From Methylocaldum sp. 14B (lineage in GTDB: Bacteria; Pseudomonadota; Gammaproteobacteria; Methylococcales; Methylococcaceae): a stretch of 64,000 bases of DNA. The notes below the pieces were generated by a model. It did not search any database and was not told where the DNA came from. It saw only the letters and a list, made by a program, of their open reading frames with translations. Below, one piece after another: positions 55,083 through 63,552 of the stretch (position 1 is the stretch's first letter; the number at the start of each line of letters is the position of its first letter). The stretch covers positions 110,485 to 174,484 of the forward strand of contig NZ_MSCV01000009.1 in assembly GCF_002005105.1 (NCBI RefSeq). Reading direction: 5' to 3'. Made by a program: the position numbers and the translations under genes.

Positions 55083-58000
55083 GTGCTATCGCCCCAATCG
55101 AAAGGTTCGAAGCCCGACGTTCGCCGGCGGCTGCAAGAAGCGGTCTGCCACCTCGATCATGTGTTGCCGGGACAAGCGCCTATTCTGAATTTCGTGCACC
55201 ACAATACGCTGCACGGTTATCAGCATCTTCCGTTTCAAGAGGCCCTGGAATCCGTCGAGCGACTGACCGGCGTCCGAGGCTACCTGCCCGAGGAAGAGTT
55301 CCGGAAGTTCTATGCCCAAGGCCGCATTCTCGATGAAGATCTCGCTGCCGCCTTTGCCGAAATGCCGGAACTTGGAGGCGAAGAGGCACTGCTGCGAATC
55401 GGCGATCGAGAGATTCTGCGCCGGGACGTCTATCGCATCGCCATGGTTTATGGCGTGGACGCGGTAACGCCGAGCCAATTGAACTGGCAAATCGAAGAAA
55501 TGGCGGCGATCGACCGGTTTCAAAGCGATATTCCCCCCGAAGCGCGCCATCGCCTCATGGACTCCGTCAAGCGAATAACGGGAAATGCAGAGGCGCTCCA
55601 GGAAGCCGGCTTGATCCGCGACTTGTGGGATGCCGGACTGACGGTCCTCGGACTGGAGCAGGCAGCCCTGCACCCCGAAGATCTGACCGATCTCACCGTT
55701 CGGCAAGCGGAGAACTTATTGAATCACACCAACCGGTCGTCGAACGATGCGGCGGCAAGCACTACCCTTGCCCGCCAAAAGATGAGAACAGAGGCTCGCG
55801 CACTCACGGAATCCGCCTTCGCCGACGTCGGCCGCGGCATCTCATTGCGCGGACTGCTCGCCGCGTTGACGGGCCGGGACGTGCTCGACATCGTCCGTCC
55901 GATACTGATCCGCTTCAGCGCCTCCCATTTGGACGAAGGACTGGCCGCCTGGCATGCAGCCGATCGTCGGGAAGGACTGTACTCGACATGGCGCCGTTCG
56001 GCGTCCTACGATCTATCGCTGGGTCTCTGCGATTTTCCGGATTGGAGGGAAACCGTGTCGGCTTTACCGGAACAGGCGGTCGACGCCGTGCATGCCGAAC
56101 TGATTCGGATCGGACTCCCGGAGAATCGCTGGGAAACCTATTTGGAACGGCTCGCCCTGGAACTCCCCGGCTGGTCGGGCATCATCAATTGGCGGCAGCA
56201 CCATCCCGATTACGAGGCCAACCGGGAAGCGCCCGCCTCGCTCATGGATTATCTGGCCATCCGACTGGTTCTGGATCGTTTGGCAATCGAAGGACTATGC
56301 CGCGAAATCTGGGGCATAGCCGGCACCTTGCCGTCGCTGCGCGCCTATTTCGAACGGAATCCGTCCGAATTCCTGGTGCGTCATGCTCTGTGCCAGGGCC
56401 GTCTGCCCGAGTATCTGGCGGACTGCGCGCAGCAGTTGGTAGCCGAATCCAGCCCGGGAAACTTCGATCGAGAGCGCTGGTGGTCGGTAGCGGATATGAT
56501 TTCTACCTGGAAGCACAGCGCGCTAGCGGAAAAAACTCAACGGCTGACCATCTACAACAGCGGCTGGCGCTTGTTCCGTCTGGCTCAGCATTTGGGCCTC
56601 TCGAGCCATGACGTTCGCGCCCTGTCTTTGCAGACCTGTGAAATCCTCCTCGCCGCGCTGGATGATTTATCTCCGTCACAGCGCGGTTATCTTTGGCTCT
56701 CCGCCTATGAGCGGCGTTATCGAGAGGAACTGTTCAATGCCCTCGCCAATAATCGTGGCCGGGGCCGCTGGGCGAAGCGTGACGATCGCCCGGACGCCCA
56801 AGTGGTCTTCTGTATCGACGACCGCGAGGAAGGCATTCGACGCCACCTAGAGGAATTGAACCCGCGCATCGAAACCTTGGGCGCCGCCGGCTTTTTCGGT
56901 GTGCCGATCAACTGGCGCGCTCTCGACGATGACAAGGTCACGCCGCTCTGTCCCGTGGTCGTCACGCCGGCACACGAGGTGCGCGAAGTCCCCCGCCAGG
57001 GCCAGGACGATTTGTGCACCAAACATGATCGGCGCCGAGCCCTTCGTCATCGAATCGGCGCGATATTCAACCAGGAAATCCGCCGGAATCTCGTTTCTTC
57101 TCAGTTTTTGATCGGCCTGCTTTCGCCCGGCGTGTTTCTGGCGCTGATCGGCAAAGTGTTTTTCCCCGCCCGGCAAACCGCTCTTGCTCAACGAGCGGAT
57201 GCCCTGCTCGTTCCCGAGGTAGCCACCGAGTTATTTATTACCGCGGCAAGTGGTAGTGCTCCCGCGACCCCGGAAAATCCCCGCCTCGGCTTTACCGACT
57301 CGGAACAAGCCGATCGCGTTGCGGCATTTTTGCGCGCCACCGGTTTGACCTATGGCTTTGCTCCGCTGGTGGTCCTGATGGGACACGGATCAATCAGCCA
57401 AAACAATCCGCATCTCGCCGCTTACGACTGCGGTGCGTGCAGCGGACGCCACGGAGGACCCAATGCCCGCGCTTTTGCTGCCATGGCCAACCGACCGGAA
57501 GTGCGCGGGTTGCTCGCCGAAAAAGGTATAAGCATTCCGGCTGACACCTGGTTCGTCGGTGCGGAACACAATACCTGCAATGAAGACATCCTCTGGTTCG
57601 ACCTGACGGATCTCCCTCCAGTCTCGCGCCTCGCATTCGGCAAGCTCAAGAACGATCTGGATGCCGCAAGGCGCCTCTCGGCCCATGAGCGTTGCCGGCG
57701 ACTTGCCTCCGCTCCGCGCAATCCGACTCCGGACACGGCGCTCGCCCATATCGCCGAGCGTGCCACCGACTTTAGCCAAGCGCGCCCTGAACTCGGGCAT
57801 GCCACCAATGCCGCCGCCTTCGTCGGGAGGCGCTCTTTCAGTCAGGGAAGCTTTTTCGACCGCCGGGTATTTCTGATCTCTTACGATCCGACTCAGGACC
57901 CCCTCGGCAATGTTCTCGAAAGCGTATTGTTGGCGGTGGGCCCCGTTGGTGCCGGCATCAACCTCGAGTATTACTTTTCCACCGTGAACAACGAGCGTTT

Positions 58001-58406
58001 CGGCTGCGGCACCAAAGTGCCCCATAACGTCACCGGACTTTTCGGCGTTATGGAGGGTGCGGCCAGCGATCTTCGAACCGGGCTTCCCCGGCAGATGATC
58101 GAAATCCACGAGGCGATGCGGCTGCAAATCGTCGTGGAGCACAAAACGGAAGTTTTAACCGCGATTTACGAGCGTCAGCCCTCATTGCAGGAACTGATCG
58201 GGAACGGCTGGGTGCTTCTGTCCGCTATCGATCCGGATACCGGAGAAATTTCCATGTTCACGCCGGGCGCCGGTTTTGTGGTGTGGAATCGGGAGCTTCG
58301 TCCCTTGCCTATCGTCGAGCGTTCCCCCGACTGGTATGCCGGACACGCGGGACCACTGCCGCCGGCATTGATTCAACAAAAGTCTTCGGGGATTTCTTAT
58401 GCTTGA
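55083..58406 (+). CDS. dabA: DabA-like DUF2309 protein (inorganic carbon uptake)
   Basis: A 1107-residue DUF2309 protein; the described DabA of Halothiobacillus is about 830 residues, so this is a long form. All four zinc-site residues reported for DabA are visible: Cys577 and Asp579 (FCIDDREEG), His768 (MGHGS) and Cys783 (YDCGACSG); the last two are 15 apart, as in the known protein. DabA is a beta-carbonic-anhydrase-like module that hydrates CO2 to bicarbonate in one direction using the membrane gradient through its NuoL-like partner. GTG at 55083 follows AAGGAGG. Its end overlaps the NuoL-like gene by eight bases. Confidence 0.93.
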   Translation: MLSPQSKGSKPDVRRRLQEAVCHLDHVLPGQAPILNFVHHNTLHGYQHLPFQEALESVERLTGVRGYLPEEEFRKFYAQGRILDEDLAAAFAEMPELGGEEALLRIGDREILRRDVYRIAMVYGVDAVTPSQLNWQIEEMAAIDRFQSDIPPEARHRLMDSVKRITGNAEALQEAGLIRDLWDAGLTVLGLEQAALHPEDLTDLTVRQAENLLNHTNRSSNDAAASTTLARQKMRTEARALTESAFADVGRGISLRGLLAALTGRDVLDIVRPILIRFSASHLDEGLAAWHAADRREGLYSTWRRSASYDLSLGLCDFPDWRETVSALPEQAVDAVHAELIRIGLPENRWETYLERLALELPGWSGIINWRQHHPDYEANREAPASLMDYLAIRLVLDRLAIEGLCREIWGIAGTLPSLRAYFERNPSEFLVRHALCQGRLPEYLADCAQQLVAESSPGNFDRERWWSVADMISTWKHSALAEKTQRLTIYNSGWRLFRLAQHLGLSSHDVRALSLQTCEILLAALDDLSPSQRGYLWLSAYERRYREELFNALANNRGRGRWAKRDDRPDAQVVFCIDDREEGIRRHLEELNPRIETLGAAGFFGVPINWRALDDDKVTPLCPVVVTPAHEVREVPRQGQDDLCTKHDRRRALRHRIGAIFNQEIRRNLVSSQFLIGLLSPGVFLALIGKVFFPARQTALAQRADALLVPEVATELFITAASGSAPATPENPRLGFTDSEQADRVAAFLRATGLTYGFAPLVVLMGHGSISQNNPHLAAYDCGACSGRHGGPNARAFAAMANRPEVRGLLAEKGISIPADTWFVGAEHNTCNEDILWFDLTDLPPVSRLAFGKLKNDLDAARRLSAHERCRRLASAPRNPTPDTALAHIAERATDFSQARPELGHATNAAAFVGRRSFSQGSFFDRRVFLISYDPTQDPLGNVLESVLLAVGPVGAGINLEYYFSTVNNERFGCGTKVPHNVTGLFGVMEGAASDLRTGLPRQMIEIHEAMRLQIVVEHKTEVLTAIYERQPSLQELIGNGWVLLSAIDPDTGEISMFTPGAGFVVWNRELRPLPIVERSPDWYAGHAGPLPPALIQQKSSGISYA

Positions 58407-59955
58407 TTGGTTGGTAACACTGATCCCGGGATTGCCGATTTTAGCGGCCTTGACCATCGGCATTGGCATCATATCGGGATTTATCACTGGAGAAGCGGGA
58501 GAGCGCTCTACCGCAGCCATCGCAGTCGGCGCAACCCTAGTGTCTTTTGTCGTGTCGATCGCGGTCTTTTGGTGCCGTCACGTGGACCTCATCCCGGATC
58601 AGCTCGTTCTGGGCACCTGGCTGGCTAGTGGCGATTATCTCGTCAACGTCAGCTTTGCACTGACTAGTCTCGCCCTGGCATTGTCATCTCTGTTCGCATT
58701 GTTTTCGCTGATGGTTGCCAGATTTTCGGTGAATTACATGCACCGCGAAGCCGGCTTCCATCGTTTTTTTCTCGTCCTGTCTCTTTTCGCCGGCGCCATG
58801 CAGTTGCTGGTGTTGGCCGGCAACGCCGTTTTTACCTTTATCGGCTGGGAATTGGCCGGGGTGTGCTCTTATCTACTCATCGCCTACGCCTATGACCGGC
58901 CGGTGGCCTCCGCCAACGCAACCTACGCCTTCGTAACCAACCGGATCGGCGATGCCGGTTTCACCTTGGGGATTTTCTTGGCTTTCGCTTGGACCGGCGG
59001 CGTCGAATGGCCTCAGATTACCCGAGGTGCCGCAGGTCTCGATGGTCTCCAAGCCGGTCTGATGGCTATCTGCTTCCTGCTGGCGGCCGCCGCCAAGTCG
59101 GCCCAAGTGCCTCTGGCGCCCTGGGTCGCTCGCGCCATGGAAGGACCAACACCATCCAGTGCCATCTTTTACGGCGCCGTGATGATTCATGCGGGTGTTT
59201 TCCTGGTGTTGCGGCTGCAACCGGTCTTCGAAGCGGCGCCAGCCGCCATGGGCATCATGGCGGCCATGGGTCTGGTGACGGCTCTTTATGGTTTCGCATG
59301 CGGATTGACGCAAACCGACGTCAAGTCCGCACTGATTTTCTCCACCACCGCACAGGTCGGCCTGATGTTTTTGGCTTGTGGCCTCGGCTGGTGGCAATTG
59401 GCGGCTTGGCATCTAGCTGCTCATACGATGTTACGCGGCTACCAATTCCTGGCCGCGCCGGCACTAATGCATCGCATTTTCGGTCAGCCGACCCGGCCCG
59501 TTCCGGAGTTCGCGGGTCGTTCTCGCTGGCTCTACACGGCCTCGTTACAGCGTTTTTGGCTGGAACATTTCGGCCATCAAGCCCTCGTCAAGCCAATAGC
59601 TCGCTTCGCCGCCGATTTGAACGTTTTCGACCGCCGTGTCGTGGAAGAAATCGTCGGACTACCCGCGCCCGCCATGCGGGGACTGTCTGCGTTGGCCGAG
59701 CGGGAGGAACATCGGCTCGGCGCCGGTTATGGCGCCAATGAACGCCGGGTCGGCGGTGTGCTCGGAATCGTGACCGATCTTTTCGCTTCCGCATTCCACT
59801 GGTTCGAAGAGCGCCTGGTCTTACAAGGTTTGGGTATGGACCTCGTGACCCTGGGACGCCGTCTCGGCATGCGGTTCAACCGCCTGGAATCCATTCTGGC
59901 TCAACCGCGCTATCTGATTCTTTTCGTCCTTTTCACCCTGCTAGCAACTGTGTGA
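58399..59955 (+). CDS. dabB: NuoL/DabB-like proton-translocating subunit
   Basis: A 518-residue NuoL-family membrane protein with TM5 Glu (FIGWELAGVCSYLLI) and TM7 Lys233 (AAAAKSAQVPLAPWV), ending before the long lateral helix of true NuoL. DabB is the cation-coupled partner of DabA, and its start overlaps the dabA stop by eight bases (ATG 58399), so expression is coupled. A hydrophilic segment of about 70 residues (approx. 385-455) near the C-terminus is unusual for NuoL and might contact DabA. Confidence 0.92.
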   Translation: MLDWLVTLIPGLPILAALTIGIGIISGFITGEAGERSTAAIAVGATLVSFVVSIAVFWCRHVDLIPDQLVLGTWLASGDYLVNVSFALTSLALALSSLFALFSLMVARFSVNYMHREAGFHRFFLVLSLFAGAMQLLVLAGNAVFTFIGWELAGVCSYLLIAYAYDRPVASANATYAFVTNRIGDAGFTLGIFLAFAWTGGVEWPQITRGAAGLDGLQAGLMAICFLLAAAAKSAQVPLAPWVARAMEGPTPSSAIFYGAVMIHAGVFLVLRLQPVFEAAPAAMGIMAAMGLVTALYGFACGLTQTDVKSALIFSTTAQVGLMFLACGLGWWQLAAWHLAAHTMLRGYQFLAAPALMHRIFGQPTRPVPEFAGRSRWLYTASLQRFWLEHFGHQALVKPIARFAADLNVFDRRVVEEIVGLPAPAMRGLSALAEREEHRLGAGYGANERRVGGVLGIVTDLFASAFHWFEERLVLQGLGMDLVTLGRRLGMRFNRLESILAQPRYLILFVLFTLLATV

Positions 59956-59962
59956 GAACCCT

Positions 59963-61492
59963 ATGGTCGGTGAAATCAACTGGGCGACGCAATCCGCCTT
60001 TCCTATCCTCAGCACGATGATCTTTCTGCCGTTGATTGCAATGGGCGCCGCTTATTTCGCCCAGTCGCAGCAGCGTTCGTTTTTTATCGGGCTAGCCGGC
60101 TCCGGCCTCGAACTCGCTCTAACGGTTTATCTGTTGATAGCCTTCGATTCGAGCGCCACTCACTTGCAGTTCACCGAAGACTTTGCGCTGCTGCCGTTCC
60201 TTCATTATCACCTTGGTGTCGATGGCCTCAGCATACTGTTCGTGTTCGTCACGTCGCTGTTGAGCTTTCTGTTAATGCTGTATGGGGAAATTACGCCGGA
60301 ACGTCGGTCGCCAGGGCTGTACGTCGCCAGTCTGTTCGGTTTCCAGGCCGTGCTCACGGCGCTTTTCTTCACCGTCGATCTGCTCCAGTTTTGGTTACTG
60401 AGCTGTCTCGAACTCGTACCGGTTTCGTTCATCCTGCTCCGGTGGAGTACCGCTTCCGCGGAAGCTCCCAAAACGACCCGGCTTTATACCCAATTCATGT
60501 TCACCGGCTTGCTGATGCTATTTCTCGGCATTTTGATCTTAGGGTGGAATCACGCCCGAGCCGCCGGTGAATGGACTTTCGCGCTCGGAAACCTGCTCGA
60601 AACGCCGGTTTCCCCTGCGGCCCAATCCGCGGCTTTCGTACTTCTCTTTTACGGCTTGGCCGTACGGATGGCGCAATTTCCTTTTCATGCCTGGTTGCCC
60701 CAGGTTTCTCAACATGGAACCCTGGCCACCATAGGCGTATTTGTGATCGGAGCGAAAGTCGGTATCTACGGATTATTGCGCTTCGTGCTGCCGCTATTGC
60801 CTGATGCGGTCCAAACCCTGAAGCCGGCTGTTATCGTTCTGGCGTTGGCGGGCATGTTCTACGGTGCGCTGATGGCGCTGATGCAGTTGAATCTGAGGCG
60901 GCTCTTGGCCTTCGCGGCGGTCAGCCATACCGGCATGCTGGTGGTAGGCGTATTCTGCCTGAACTCGGAGGGGTTCGCGGGCAGCTTGCTGCTGTCGGTG
61001 AATTTCAGCATCGCGGCTAGCGGGCTGCTATTTGCCACCGGCTTGATGTTTCGTCGCGCCGGAAGCTCCCTGCTGCCACGTCTCGGAGGACTGTTCGATC
61101 TCATGCCGCTATTGGGTATCACGTTCCTGGTCTCCGCATTGAGCACCATGGCGATGCCAGGGACTCCCGGTTTCGACGCTGCCCATCTTCTTCTGGAGGG
61201 ATCAATCGAAGCTCATGACTGGGGAGTCACGATTGCCGTAGCCACAGGCAACGTCCTGGCCGCGGCATTTCTGTTATGGGCCTTCCAGCGCGCCTTCCTG
61301 GCCCAGCGCAAAAAATCGGCGTTACATCGCCAGAAAACCAGGCTCACCGTTCCCGAGGTGACGCTTAACGGCGTCGTCTGCGCTGTTTTGTTGGGTGTCG
61401 GTTTTTACACCGAGCCTTGGGTTCAGATGGTCAACGAATCCGTAAGTGAATTGGCTCAACGCTTCGAGCGTTTGGAACAGAAGAAACAGTGA
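59963..61492 (+). CDS. NuoM-like subunit with altered pump residues
   Basis: A 509-residue NuoM-family membrane protein, seven bases after the DabB-like gene. By position the TM7 Lys (E. coli NuoM Lys234) is Arg235 here (GLAVRMAQFPFHAWLP), and the TM12 Glu (NuoM Glu407) is Ala407 (GFDAAHLLL), where both other NuoM-like paralogues of this operon keep Lys and Glu. The TM5 Glu150 and TM8 Lys (GAKVGIYGLL) remain. It may be a structural or altered-coupling subunit. ATG 59963 has no strong ribosome binding site. Confidence 0.88.
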   Translation: MVGEINWATQSAFPILSTMIFLPLIAMGAAYFAQSQQRSFFIGLAGSGLELALTVYLLIAFDSSATHLQFTEDFALLPFLHYHLGVDGLSILFVFVTSLLSFLLMLYGEITPERRSPGLYVASLFGFQAVLTALFFTVDLLQFWLLSCLELVPVSFILLRWSTASAEAPKTTRLYTQFMFTGLLMLFLGILILGWNHARAAGEWTFALGNLLETPVSPAAQSAAFVLLFYGLAVRMAQFPFHAWLPQVSQHGTLATIGVFVIGAKVGIYGLLRFVLPLLPDAVQTLKPAVIVLALAGMFYGALMALMQLNLRRLLAFAAVSHTGMLVVGVFCLNSEGFAGSLLLSVNFSIAASGLLFATGLMFRRAGSSLLPRLGGLFDLMPLLGITFLVSALSTMAMPGTPGFDAAHLLLEGSIEAHDWGVTIAVATGNVLAAAFLLWAFQRAFLAQRKKSALHRQKTRLTVPEVTLNGVVCAVLLGVGFYTEPWVQMVNESVSELAQRFERLEQKKQ

Positions 61493-61769
61493 CTTTGAAT
61501 TATTTAACCTAACAACGGCAATTAACCGCTTCGATGCACCAGAAAAGCTCGTTGAATCTCAACTGCTATACCTCTTATCCGCTTCACCGCTTGGGTGAGG
61601 CCGCTACGCACTCGATTGCACGGCTATCGGGCCGCCTGACGGCGCCGTCGCGCCCTTTCGACGGGGCTCAGGACAGGCTTGCCGGCCGACCCGCCAACCG
61701 CACACTCGGATGCGTCCAACTGCCGTTTCCAGGTTTAATCGTCGGCTTACGCCGCCCGGAGACAAAGTG
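61493..61769. repeat. Gap with TTCGACGGGGCTCAGGACAGGC-type repeat unit
   Basis: 277 bases inside the carbon cluster. Positions about 61658-61679 carry a CCTTTCGACGGGGCTCAGGA element of the dispersed palindromic kind often seen in proteobacteria (CCTTCGACAGGCTCAGG-like), here only one arm. No gene is supported, so a secondary promoter for the next gene is possible. Confidence 0.4.
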
Positions 61770-63326
61770 ATGACCGCCGATTTTCCGATTCTGACCATTC
61801 TGATATTTCTTCCGCTGGCCGCGGCCGGTTTGTTGTTTTTTTTTCGAGATCCGGCATCCTCCCGTCGGTTCGGACTAGCGGTGTCTCTCGCGGAACTGCT
61901 CTTGTCCTTGTCCCTGCTCGGTCTTTTCGACTTCAGCTCGGCGAGAATGCAACTGATCGAGCGAGTCGTCTGGATACCGAGCCTCAACATTTCATACGTC
62001 GTCGGCCTTGACGGTCTGTCGATTCTGTTTCCGCTTCTCACGGCGCTTTTGACCTTTGCTGTGATCGCGGCGACCTGGACACAGGTCCAAACTCAGGTAA
62101 GGCTCTATCTCGCGCTCACACTCCTTCTGGAAAGCGCCACGCTGGGCGTGTTCTGCGCTCTCGATCTGGCACTGTTCTTTCTATTCTGGGAGCTTACGCT
62201 CATTCCCATCTTTTTCCTGGTGAGTTTGTGGGGAATCGGGCCGCAACGACGTTATGCCGCCAGCAAGTACACGCTTTTCATGCTGGCGGGCGGTGTTCCC
62301 CTGTTGTTCGGAATCATCCTCTTGGCGCTGAACCATGCCGAGCAAATGGGGAGCTCTGCGCCGCGCGGACTTTCCTTCGACTATCTGACGCTGCTCCACG
62401 TGCCGGTTTCCGAAGAGCTGCGCACCGCGGTGTTTCTGCTTCTATTCCTGGGCTTCGCCGTCAAAGCGCCTCTGTTTCCGTTTCACACCTGGCTGCCGAC
62501 GGTTGCAATGGAAGGGCCTGCGGGCGTTTCGGCCCTGATTACCGGGCTCAAGCTCGGACTTTACGGCATGATGCGATTCGCCATTCCCTTGGTTCCCGAT
62601 GCAGCCGGCGAATACATCTGGATCTTGACGGCCTTGGGCACCGTCGGGGTTTTGTACGGCGCGCTGATCGCACTGAAGCAAACCAATCTCCGCCGCTTGC
62701 TTGCCTACGCCAGCATCAGTCACGCGGGCTTCGTGGTCATCGGCCTTGCCACCCTGAACCCACAGGGGGTTCAGGGTGCCCTGTTTCAGTTGATCAACTT
62801 TGCGACCGTATCCGGCGGCATATTCCTGCTGGCCGGGTTTCTCCATCATCGCCTGGGCTCGACCGAACTTGCCAATTTGGGCGGGTTAGCCCGATCGATG
62901 CCTTTGCTCACGACCTTCTTCTTTCTTTTCGGAATCGCCGCGATGGGCGTGCCCGGCACCAATGGTTTCGCCGCGGAGCATCTGATCATTATCGGCGCAT
63001 TCCAAGCTCACGTGGGTACCGGTCTCGCTGTGTTATTGGGAGTGATTCTAGGTGCGGCCTATTTCCTCGGCTTCTTTCAGCGGGCGTTCTGGGGGCCTGT
63101 TAAACTAACGGCTGTACGCACCGCTTCCGATTTGCGTCCGCGCGAATCGGGGCTGGCAATCCTGCTGATCGCCTTGATCCTCTTGGGAGGACTGGTGCCT
63201 AGCATGATTACGAGTACCAGCAGCACCGCTGTGACAGCGTGGGTTGCGCGGATCAATGCTGCAACCGGCCCTTCGGCATATGCCGACTTATCCGAAAAAT
63301 TCCAAACAACAAGATCCAGTCCTTGA
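61770..63326 (+). CDS. NuoM-like proton-translocating subunit (DAB cluster, last)
   Basis: A 518-residue NuoM-family membrane protein. It retains TM5 Glu (FWELTLIPIFFLV), TM7 Lys232 (GFAVKAPLFPFHTWLP) and TM12 Glu403 (GFAAEHL). ATG 61770 has CGGAGAC upstream; the upstream in-frame start at 61710 adds a hydrophilic tail not found in the family. It is the fourth antiporter-like subunit of the cluster, 277 bases after the previous gene. Confidence 0.9.
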   Translation: MTADFPILTILIFLPLAAAGLLFFFRDPASSRRFGLAVSLAELLLSLSLLGLFDFSSARMQLIERVVWIPSLNISYVVGLDGLSILFPLLTALLTFAVIAATWTQVQTQVRLYLALTLLLESATLGVFCALDLALFFLFWELTLIPIFFLVSLWGIGPQRRYAASKYTLFMLAGGVPLLFGIILLALNHAEQMGSSAPRGLSFDYLTLLHVPVSEELRTAVFLLLFLGFAVKAPLFPFHTWLPTVAMEGPAGVSALITGLKLGLYGMMRFAIPLVPDAAGEYIWILTALGTVGVLYGALIALKQTNLRRLLAYASISHAGFVVIGLATLNPQGVQGALFQLINFATVSGGIFLLAGFLHHRLGSTELANLGGLARSMPLLTTFFFLFGIAAMGVPGTNGFAAEHLIIIGAFQAHVGTGLAVLLGVILGAAYFLGFFQRAFWGPVKLTAVRTASDLRPRESGLAILLIALILLGGLVPSMITSTSSTAVTAWVARINAATGPSAYADLSEKFQTTRSSP

Positions 63327-63428
63327 GTGAAATCGAAAATTCCGGTTAAGGAAATTGTTTGTGTCGATTCGATACCTGTTATAGATTAATGCTTCGTCCG
63401 GCGGCCCCTAGGCCAAAGCTCGATCGTC

Positions 63429-63464
63429 AAATCGGATTTTAATACAAGGACTTATATCCGATTT
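63429..63464. promoter_or_regulatory. Inverted repeat upstream of the SulP gene
   Basis: AAATCGGAT (63429-63437) and ATCCGATTT (63456-63464), 18 bases apart, 90 bases before the SulP ATG. The layout suits a dimeric regulator such as a LysR-type carbon regulator. The gap 63327-63552 otherwise holds no gene. Confidence 0.35.
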
Positions 63465-63552
63465 ATCGAATAAGAACGTTAACGAGCTTTTTTGGAAAGG
63501 CATCCACATGGCTCGGCGAGCCATGCAACCTTATTAAGCGGGTATTAATTTT

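Noticed and set aside
61534..61770. A 78-codon frame in the gap before the last NuoM-like gene
   Set aside because: No ribosome binding site and it spans a dispersed repeat unit.
53603..63326. Reading the NuoL/NuoM-like genes as part of respiratory complex I
   Set aside because: No nuoA-K or hydrogenase genes are present, and they enclose a DUF2309/DabA gene, which points to the DAB system.
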